The notes beneath the pieces were generated by a model. That model saw nothing but the letters and a program-made list of their open reading frames with translations. It had not been told where the DNA came from and made no database searches. The position numbers and the translations under genes were made by a program. Shown here piece by piece: positions 15,374 to 19,607 of a stretch of DNA of 19,607 bases (position 1 is its first letter; each line of letters opens with the position of its first letter). Where the stretch lies: contig CAJOPD010000041.1 of NCBI GenBank assembly GCA_905236685.1, positions 1 to 19,607 of the forward strand, in the 5' to 3' direction. This DNA comes from an uncultured Clostridia bacterium (GTDB lineage Bacteria; Bacillota; Clostridia; UBA1381).

Positions 15374-16765
15374 GTGAAAAATTCAGAAAAAACAATGGAC
15401 AAAATAGTTGCGCTTTGCAAGGGCAGGGGCTTTATATACGCAGGAAGCGAGATTTACGGCGGACTTGCAAATTCCTGGGACTACGGTCCTTTGGGCGTAG
15501 AACTTAAAAATAACATTAAAAAAGCTTGGTGGCAGAAATTTGTCCAGCAATCAAAATATAATGTCGGCGTTGACTGCGCGATTTTGATGAACCCTGAAAC
15601 CTGGGTTGCGTCGGGACATATCGGCGGTTTTTCCGATCCTTTGATGGACTGCAAGGAGTGCCACGCAAGACACAGAGCCGATAAGCTTATCGAGGATTTT
15701 GCACACGAAAAGGGCGAGGACATAACCGTTGACGGTTGGAGCAACGAAAAAATGCTCGAATATATCGAAAACAACGGCATTGTATGTCCGGAGTGCGGGA
15801 AACACAATTTTACCGATATACGCCAATTTAACCTTATGTTCAAGACCTTTCAGGGCGTTACAGAGGACTCGTCTTCGACGATTTATCTGCGCCCCGAAAC
15901 CGCTCAGGGAATATTTGTAAACTTCAAAAATGTTCAGCGTACATCGAGAAAAAAAGTGCCCTTCGGCATAGGTCAGATAGGAAAATCTTTCCGAAATGAG
16001 ATTACACCAGGAAACTTCACATTCAGAACCCGCGAATTTGAGCAGATGGAGCTTGAATTTTTCTGCAAGCCCGGTGATGACCTTGACTGGTTCTACTACT
16101 GGAAGGATTTTTGTATGAAATGGCTTACATCGCTCGGTATAAAGGAAGAAAATGTGCGTTTCCGCGACCATTCCCCCGAGGAGCTTGCCTTCTATTCCAA
16201 AGCAACCTCCGATATCGAATTTGTTTTCCCGTTCGGCTGGGGCGAGCTGTGGGGCATTGCGGACCGGACCGATTATTACCTTATGCAGCATCAAAATCAC
16301 TCGGGCGAGAGTATGGAATATATCGACCAGGCAACAGGCGAGCGCTATGTTCCCTACTGCATAGAGCCTTCTCTGGGCGCTGACCGCGTTACCCTTGCAT
16401 TTTTGGTTGAGGCATATGACGAGGAAGAATTAGAGGGCGGCGACAGCAGAGTTGTCCTGCACTTAAACCCCGCGCTTGCACCTGTAAAGGCGGCAGTACT
16501 TCCCCTTTCCAAAAAGCTCAATGAGGGAGCGGAAAAGGTTTTCAGTGCGCTTTCCGAAAAATTCAATGTTGAATTTGACGATGCAGGCTCAATCGGTAAG
16601 CGTTATCGCCGTCAGGACGAAATCGGAACGCCTTACTGCATAACCTACGATTTTGACTCGGAAACAGATGCCTGCGTAACTGTCCGCGACCGCGATACAA
16701 TGGAACAGGAGCGCATTAAAATTGATGAATTGGAAGCTTTTTTAGAGAAAAAGCTTGCATTTTAA
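15374..16765 (+). CDS. glyQS: glycyl-tRNA synthetase, alpha2 single-chain type
   Basis: Charges tRNA-Gly. A 463-residue class II enzyme of the eukaryote/archaeal-like homodimeric type, not the alpha2beta2 glyQ/glyS type. Motifs: GRGFIYAGSEIYGGLANSWD, a zinc-binding-like pair CKECH and CPECG (about 95-140), the Gly pocket RPETAQGIFVNF, motif 2 SFRNEITPGNFTFRTREFEQ, motif 3 IEPSLGADRVTLAFL and a C-terminal anticodon-binding domain. GTG 15374 is chosen: AAGGTGG sits seven bases upstream and the homologous region begins just after. An in-frame codon at 15194 would add 60 hydrophobic residues and swallow the promoter. mscL follows after 25 bases. Confidence 0.95.
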   Translation: MKNSEKTMDKIVALCKGRGFIYAGSEIYGGLANSWDYGPLGVELKNNIKKAWWQKFVQQSKYNVGVDCAILMNPETWVASGHIGGFSDPLMDCKECHARHRADKLIEDFAHEKGEDITVDGWSNEKMLEYIENNGIVCPECGKHNFTDIRQFNLMFKTFQGVTEDSSSTIYLRPETAQGIFVNFKNVQRTSRKKVPFGIGQIGKSFRNEITPGNFTFRTREFEQMELEFFCKPGDDLDWFYYWKDFCMKWLTSLGIKEENVRFRDHSPEELAFYSKATSDIEFVFPFGWGELWGIADRTDYYLMQHQNHSGESMEYIDQATGERYVPYCIEPSLGADRVTLAFLVEAYDEEELEGGDSRVVLHLNPALAPVKAAVLPLSKKLNEGAEKVFSALSEKFNVEFDDAGSIGKRYRRQDEIGTPYCITYDFDSETDACVTVRDRDTMEQERIKIDELEAFLEKKLAF

Positions 16766-16790
16766 AAAATAAAAAAGGAAGGTAACACCA

Positions 16791-17189
16791 ATGAAAGCAT
16801 TTGACGAATTCAAAAAATTTATTTCAAGAGGCAATGTTATGGACCTTGCTGTCGGCGTTATTATGGGTACCGCATTTACAAAGATTGTAACATCTTTGGT
16901 TGAAAACATCATAACACCGATTTTAAGCGTTATAACAGGAAAGGTAAATATCGCCGATTTATCGGTAACCGTGACGGACGAGCTTGTTATTCCTTACGGA
17001 CTGTTTTTACAGGCTATTATTGATTTCCTTCTTATAGCAATTTCCGTATTTGCGATAGTAAAGCTTATAAACAAAGCAAAAGCAAAATTTGAGAAAAAGG
17101 CAGAAGAGGAGAAGGCAGAGGAAGCTCCCGCTCCCACCAAGGAGGAAGAGCTTTTAACCGAAATTCGCGACCTTTTAAAGAAGAACTAA
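16791..17189 (+). CDS. mscL: large-conductance mechanosensitive channel
   Basis: A 132-residue MscL that opens under membrane tension to release solutes on hypo-osmotic shock. The amphipathic N-terminal FDEFKKFISRGNVMDLAVGV and pore helix GVIMGTAFTKIVTSLVENII are classic. TM2 is at about 68-93, followed by a Lys/Glu-rich cytoplasmic helix (EEEKAEEAPAPTKEEELLTE) ending in IRDLLKK. AAGGAAGG lies eight bases before the ATG. Probably cotranscribed with glyQS; a strong terminator follows. Confidence 0.96.
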   Translation: MKAFDEFKKFISRGNVMDLAVGVIMGTAFTKIVTSLVENIITPILSVITGKVNIADLSVTVTDELVIPYGLFLQAIIDFLLIAISVFAIVKLINKAKAKFEKKAEEEKAEEAPAPTKEEELLTEIRDLLKKN

Positions 17190-17190
17190 A

Positions 17191-17220
17191 AAAATCGGAG
17201 CTATCTGCTCCGATTTTTTT
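17191..17220. terminator. bidirectional terminator after mscL
   Basis: Stem ATCGGAGC / GCTCCGAT (17194-17214) with loop TATCT, flanked by A and T runs on both sides. It can serve mscL on plus and the small gene at 17201-17413 on minus, whose stop codon lies in the loop. Confidence 0.85.
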
Positions 17221-17413
17221 TAACTCTTTTGTGCCTGAATTTTCCTTTAACAACCGCCTCATTGACCGCCTTGGGAACGGTGTAAATATCGGTGTACGCC
17301 TCCGCCTGCGCTTCATTTTCGGGCGGAATTTGTATAAGTCCCGTGCACTCGGTCATTGAAGCGACTGTGTTTGCGTTGTTCATAATATCAAACGCAAAAT
17401 CTTCATCTTTCAT
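17201..17413 (-). CDS. small protein of unknown function, 70 residues
   Basis: Starts MKDEDFAFDIMNNANTVASM, continues TECTGLIQIPPENE, then YTDIYTVP and a strongly basic tail (KFRHKRVKKNRSR). AGGGG lies eight bases before the ATG and an extended -10 is placed upstream, supporting real expression. No signal peptide, membrane segment or enzymatic motif is visible. The last codons and the TAG lie in the hairpin of the shared terminator, so the basic tail is partly dictated by the terminator. It is downstream of the PqqD/peptidase pair on the same strand but separated from it by a terminator. I do not recognise a named family. Confidence 0.7.
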   Translation of the reverse strand: MKDEDFAFDIMNNANTVASMTECTGLIQIPPENEAQAEAYTDIYTVPKAVNEAVVKGKFRHKRVKKNRSR

Positions 17414-17430
17414 AATTTTCGCCCCTTGTT

Positions 17431-17439
17431 ATTTTAACA
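17431..17439 (-). promoter_or_regulatory. extended -10 upstream of the 70-residue gene
   Basis: The minus strand reads TGT-TAAAAT (TAAAAT at 17431-17436), 18 bases before the start codon. The -35 is weak (TGTTTA-like). Confidence 0.4.
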
Positions 17440-17460
17440 CAAAGCTGTTTTTTTAAACAT

Positions 17461-17488
17461 AAAAATGACAGTAAAAACTGTCATTTTT
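17461..17488 (-). terminator. terminator of the pqqD-peptidase operon
   Basis: A perfect 12-bp stem AAAAATGACAGT / ACTGTCATTTTT with loop AAAA. On minus it ends in TTTTTATGTTT. The peptidase stop codon (17481-17483) is inside the stem. Confidence 0.8.
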
Positions 17489-17954
17489 GGTCTGCTATTT
17501 TATGTTTTATTCGGCTTAAAGGGCGCTTTATGCACATATATCCGCCGTAAATCCGCTTTTTTAATACCTGCTTTTTGCAGTATTTGATGTAAGATTTATC
17601 ATCAAACGGCAAAAATTCATTTTCGCGGTAAACTCCGCACGCCAGCGCAAGAATTTGCTCATTTTTTACGCCGTATTCTCTTTCAAATTGATTGTCCCCG
17701 CACATAGTATATCCGCCCTCTTTGACGCCTACAACGCGGTGGAGTACAAACTTGCCGTCCTCCCTCAAATAGAGCGGCAAATCGTATTTTTTCAGTTTTT
17801 CGGGTGCTTTTTTGAGCATTACCCTGTCAATGTTCGGGCGTATCAGCGGCAGCATACTTGTTCCGTCAGGCGAAAAAATGACCGTTTTGCCGCTGTCGAT
17901 TTGCTCCTTCATCAAGGGCCACAGCTCAGAAAGCGAAATCCGCTTATTTTCCAT
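17481..17954 (-). CDS. S24/S26-family serine peptidase, signal-peptidase-like
   Basis: A 157-residue signal-peptidase-like domain. The nucleophile Ser33 lies in FSPDGTSMLPLI, matching SxSMxP. The second conserved block is YLREDGKFVLHRVVG, with His72 where bacterial signal peptidases usually have the Lys base, resembling the Ser-His arrangement of SipW/ER-type enzymes. A GDNQ motif follows. There is no N-terminal membrane anchor, unusual for a true leader peptidase, so it may work on a cytoplasmic or partner-delivered peptide. The ATG lies one base after the upstream PqqD-like stop, indicating a two-gene operon. Function is inferred from family only. Confidence 0.75.
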   Translation of the reverse strand: MENKRISLSELWPLMKEQIDSGKTVIFSPDGTSMLPLIRPNIDRVMLKKAPEKLKKYDLPLYLREDGKFVLHRVVGVKEGGYTMCGDNQFEREYGVKNEQILALACGVYRENEFLPFDDKSYIKYCKKQVLKKRIYGGYMCIKRPLSRIKHKIADQK

Positions 17955-17955
17955 A

Positions 17956-18219
17956 CTAAACCAACAGCTTTCCGTCCCTTAATTTTTCCAAAAACTCCGA
18001 AATATCAGCCTTTGCCGTTTCCTCATCCACATCATACTCTGCTACGAGCGCAGACAAAAGCTCCTGCTCGGAAGTTTCATTTTTAAGTTTTTCCCACAAA
18101 AACGCGCCTGTTTCGTTGACGGAAATCATTGCATTGAAATTTACCGATTCCTTCCCTACTGCAACGGCAATATATCTATCCGCAACCTTTCTTAAAATGA
18201 ACCCGTCCTTTAATTTCAT
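17956..18219 (-). CDS. PqqD-like protein (RRE-type peptide-binding fold)
   Basis: An 87-residue protein matching the PqqD family. It opens KLKDGFILRKVADRYIAVAV, then NETGAFLWEKL, and ends in a helical segment with the pattern LVAEYDVDEETAKADISEFL followed by LEKL. PqqD-like domains bind leader peptides and present them to modifying or processing enzymes. GGGAG lies six bases before the ATG. First gene of an operon with the signal-peptidase-like gene. No radical-SAM enzyme, transporter or obvious precursor peptide is adjacent, so the substrate is unknown. Confidence 0.8.
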   Translation of the reverse strand: MKLKDGFILRKVADRYIAVAVGKESVNFNAMISVNETGAFLWEKLKNETSEQELLSALVAEYDVDEETAKADISEFLEKLRDGKLLV

Positions 18220-18250
18220 AAAAATCTCCCTTTTGATAAAAATATAAATT

Positions 18251-18279
18251 ATTATATCATCTTAAAATTAATCTTTCAA
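18251..18279 (-). promoter_or_regulatory. promoter of the pqqD-peptidase operon
   Basis: On the minus strand TTGAAA (18274-18279), 17 bases, TATAAT (18251-18256). It is divergent from the ruvX promoter in a 151-base intergenic region. Confidence 0.7.
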
Positions 18280-18322
18280 CAGTTTTTTTCGATTTTACCA
18301 TATATTGCGGCAGAAATCAAGG

Positions 18323-18351
18323 TTGACTTTATACCTTTTATATGTTATTCT
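18323..18351 (+). promoter_or_regulatory. promoter of ruvX
   Basis: TTGACT (18323-18328), 17 bases, TATTCT (18346-18351), about 20 bases before the start codon. Confidence 0.65.
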
Positions 18352-18370
18352 TTGAATAAGGAGATTGATT

Positions 18371-18781
18371 ATGCGTATAATAGGAATTGACTACGGCGAC
18401 GCCCGTATAGGCGTTGCTGTAAGCGACCCGCTGGGGATAACCGCACAAGGAATAGGCACCGTAAAAAACAAGGGCGAGCAGAAAACAATGGCGGAGCTTA
18501 AAAAGATTATAGATGAATATCTGCCCGAAAAGATTGTTATAGGTCTTCCCAAAAATATGGACGGAAGCCTGGGTTTTCGCGCAGACGCCACATATGCCTT
18601 TGCGGAACTGCTTAAAACCGTTTATTCGGGCGAAATCGTCTTTTGGGACGAAAGGCTCACCACCGTCGGTGCCGCACGGTATTTAAATGAAACAAACACT
18701 GTAAAAGGTGCGCGAAAAAGCGTCATAGATACGCTTTCCGCCTGCCTCATTCTTGAAGGATATATGCAAAAAAACGGTTGA
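18371..18781 (+). CDS. ruvX: RuvX/YqgF-family nuclease
   Basis: A 136-residue RNase H-fold protein of the YqgF family, described as a putative Holliday-junction resolvase and as a 16S rRNA 5'-end processing nuclease. Motifs: MRIIGIDYGDARIGVAVSD with catalytic Asp7, EKIVIGLPKNMDGSLG, and WDERLTTVGAARYL with further acidic residues, plus the C-terminal SVIDTLSACLILEGYM with its Asp. ATG 18371 follows AAGGAG by seven bases; the in-frame TTG at 18365 overlaps that spacing and is less likely. Its TGA overlaps the -35 of the next gene's promoter. The neighbour is the DUF1292 gene, as in Bacillus yrrK-yrzB. Confidence 0.95.
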   Translation: MRIIGIDYGDARIGVAVSDPLGITAQGIGTVKNKGEQKTMAELKKIIDEYLPEKIVIGLPKNMDGSLGFRADATYAFAELLKTVYSGEIVFWDERLTTVGAARYLNETNTVKGARKSVIDTLSACLILEGYMQKNG

Positions 18782-18806
18782 CATATGCCAAAAAGTGTAT
18801 TAAAAT
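18778..18806 (+). promoter_or_regulatory. promoter of the DUF1292 gene
   Basis: TTGACA (18778-18783), 17 bases, TAAAAT (18801-18806). The -35 overlaps the ruvX stop codon. Confidence 0.65.
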
Positions 18807-18835
18807 GTCAGTAGAATACTTATAGGAGAACAGTT

Positions 18836-19108
18836 ATGGAAGATAATATTTTGATTTTGGAAGACGAGCAGGGAAATCCTGCCGAATTTATGGTTTATGA
18901 TGTTTACGAATTTAACGGAAACACATATTTCGCCCTGATTGAAGTTATCGAGGGCAGCACGGAAGAAACGGACGAAGTCGTTATTATGCGTGTCGAAGGC
19001 GAGGGCGATGATGCCGAGCTTGTTGCGATTGACGATGAAGGCGAGCTGGAAGCCGCATTCGATGAATTTGTCCGCCGCGACGATGAATTTGCGGAAGAAG
19101 ATAACTGA
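18836..19108 (+). CDS. yrzB: DUF1292 family protein (YrzB-like)
   Basis: A 90-residue very acidic cytoplasmic protein: DNILILEDEQGNPAEFMVYD, then VYEFNGNTYFALIEV and a Glu/Asp-rich second half ending DDEFAEEDN. This is the DUF1292 pattern; the function is not known. AGGAG lies seven bases before the ATG. It follows ruvX by 54 bases, a conserved Firmicutes pairing, but has its own promoter too. Confidence 0.9.
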   Translation: MEDNILILEDEQGNPAEFMVYDVYEFNGNTYFALIEVIEGSTEETDEVVIMRVEGEGDDAELVAIDDEGELEAAFDEFVRRDDEFAEEDN

Positions 19109-19145
19109 TAACCGCCCTGCAATTCGCGTGTAAAGCCTATATTTT

Positions 19146-19340
19146 TTACCAACAAATTATATACGGGATATTAGTATCTTTTTGCGGCATATACGCCTCC
19201 TTTTCCTTTTAGGAACTGCCAGTGGACATATAAAGCAAAAAGGAGATAACCCACCTGCTTATGCAGGTAAGAAATCAGGTCTTTGGAACGGTCTTTGCGG
19301 GGATATAGAAAATCATCGGCTTTTAGCCGATGATTTTTTT
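19146..19340 (+). ncRNA. possible structured RNA or long 3' UTR with terminator
   Basis: No credible gene lies between the DUF1292 stop (19108) and the tRNA promoter. A weak promoter-like pair, TTACCA (19146-19151) and TATTAG (19169-19174) with 17-base spacing, precedes a region with several pairings. These are CTCCTTTT (19197-19204) with AAAAGGAG (19238-19245), the hairpin ACCTGC-TTAT-GCAGGT (19253-19268), and a strong terminator at 19309-19340. It could be an independent small RNA or simply the tail of the DUF1292 transcript. I could not match it to 6S, SRP, T-box or a known riboswitch. Confidence 0.3.
19309..19340 (+). terminator. strong intrinsic terminator
   Basis: A 12-bp stem AAAATCATCGGC / GCCGATGATTTT with loop TTTTA and a continuing T run to 19340, immediately before the tRNA promoter. 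Confidence 0.85.
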
Positions 19341-19349
19341 AAAAAATTG

Positions 19350-19378
19350 TTGACAAAAATGGGCAATTATTTTATAAT
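19350..19378 (+). promoter_or_regulatory. perfect consensus promoter of the tRNA-Leu pair
   Basis: TTGACA (19350-19355), 17 bases, TATAAT (19373-19378). Initiation is expected about 13 bases before the first tRNA body. Confidence 0.85.
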
Positions 19379-19397
19379 ACAAATTGTTCTGATATTT

Positions 19398-19482
19398 GCA
19401 GGTATGGCGGAATTGGCAGACGCGCATGGTTCAGGTCCATGTGAAAGCAATTTCATGCAGGTTCAAGTCCGTTAGCCCTTTT
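19398..19482 (+). pseudogene. tRNA-Leu(CAG) with degenerate 3' half
   Basis: The 5' acceptor strand GCAGGTA (19398-19404), D arm, anticodon stem CATGG/CCATG with anticodon CAG (19432-19434) and long variable stem TGAAA-GCAA-TTTCA are all intact. The T loop TTCAAGT is present, but the T stem pairs GCAGG with CCGTT (two good pairs only). The expected 3' acceptor strand TACCTGC is absent: AGCCCTT follows, and no complement occurs before the next tRNA. The 3' end looks like a one-base loss after GTCC followed by unrelated sequence. It is probably non-functional as a tRNA. The end coordinate is nominal. Confidence 0.7.
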
Positions 19483-19539
19483 TAAGGGAGTAAACAAAAA
19501 CGGCTTGTGTAAATGCTAACAACTTAAAATTTAATATAT

Positions 19540-19607
19540 GCGGACGTGGCGGAATTGGCAGACGCGCATGGTTCAGGTCCATGTGCTCGCAAGAGCATAG
19601 GAGTTCA
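19540..19607 (+). tRNA. tRNA-Leu(CAG), truncated by window edge
   Basis: Acceptor GCGGACG (19540-19546), D arm, anticodon stem-loop with CAG at 19574-19576, variable stem GCTC-GCAA-GAGC, and the start of the T arm (AGGAG-TTCA) before the window ends. Bases 19547-19583 are identical to 19405-19441 of the preceding degenerate copy. No separate promoter was seen; it is likely transcribed from the consensus promoter at 19350. Confidence 0.93.

Noticed and set aside
19146..19340. 6S RNA, SRP RNA, T-box or metabolite riboswitch
   Set aside because: Hallmark sequences and the long 6S closing stem could not be found by eye; kept only as a low-confidence candidate RNA.
19182..19475. 97-codon plus-strand frame ending in MAELADAHGSGPCESNF
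   Set aside because: The C-terminal half is a translation of the tRNA-Leu body and the frame crosses a strong terminator and a promoter.

Overview
The window reads as ordinary chromosome of a Gram-positive anaerobe of the class Clostridia, probably an uncultured gut-type lineage. Supporting signs are a FtsK/SpoIIIE translocase, a WalRK-YycHI-type cell-wall operon, the ruvX-yrzB (DUF1292) pair, an alpha2-type glycyl-tRNA synthetase, a stalk-domain secreted protein, purine-rich Shine-Dalgarno sites and sigma-A promoters. No phage, plasmid or CRISPR genes are visible. The organism call is inference from gene content only.

Layout. 1-5178 (minus): a tightly packed ftsK/spoIIIE-folD-galK operon followed by pyrH, which has its own promoter and runs off the left edge. 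5179-5466: a divergent promoter region. 5467-10664 (plus): a WalR-like response regulator, a WalK-like histidine kinase, a small secreted protein of unknown function, and YycH- and YycI-like proteins. The secreted-protein gene is preceded by an exact WalR-type direct repeat and an extended -10. 10661-10958: a compact gene-free element with inverted-repeat ends and three hairpins, lying between convergent genes and resembling a MITE or dispersed repeat. 10954-13832 (minus): trmB, upp, a NUDIX hydrolase and a secreted stalk-domain/C39-like cysteine peptidase.

14034-14273 (plus) is secG, with a terminator shared with convergent birA. The 290-base birA-glyQS gap is unusually rich. It holds a consensus birA promoter overlapping the obvious birA start codon, a second WalR-type repeat, a cluster of DnaA-box-like 9-mers and the glyQS promoter. 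glyQS and mscL follow (plus). 17201-18219 (minus): a PqqD-like protein next to a signal-peptidase-like serine protease, then a separately promoted 70-residue protein of unknown function. 18371-19108 (plus): ruvX and a DUF1292 gene. A possible structured RNA or long 3' UTR with a strong terminator follows. The window ends in two tandem tRNA-Leu(CAG) genes behind a perfect consensus promoter; the first has a broken 3' half.

Most genes are housekeeping: pyrimidine and folate metabolism, chromosome segregation, wall homeostasis, tRNA charging and modification, secretion and osmotic safety. The less explained parts are the gene inserted in the wal operon, the PqqD/peptidase pair, the hairpin-bounded element, the regulatory birA-glyQS gap and the degenerate tRNA.
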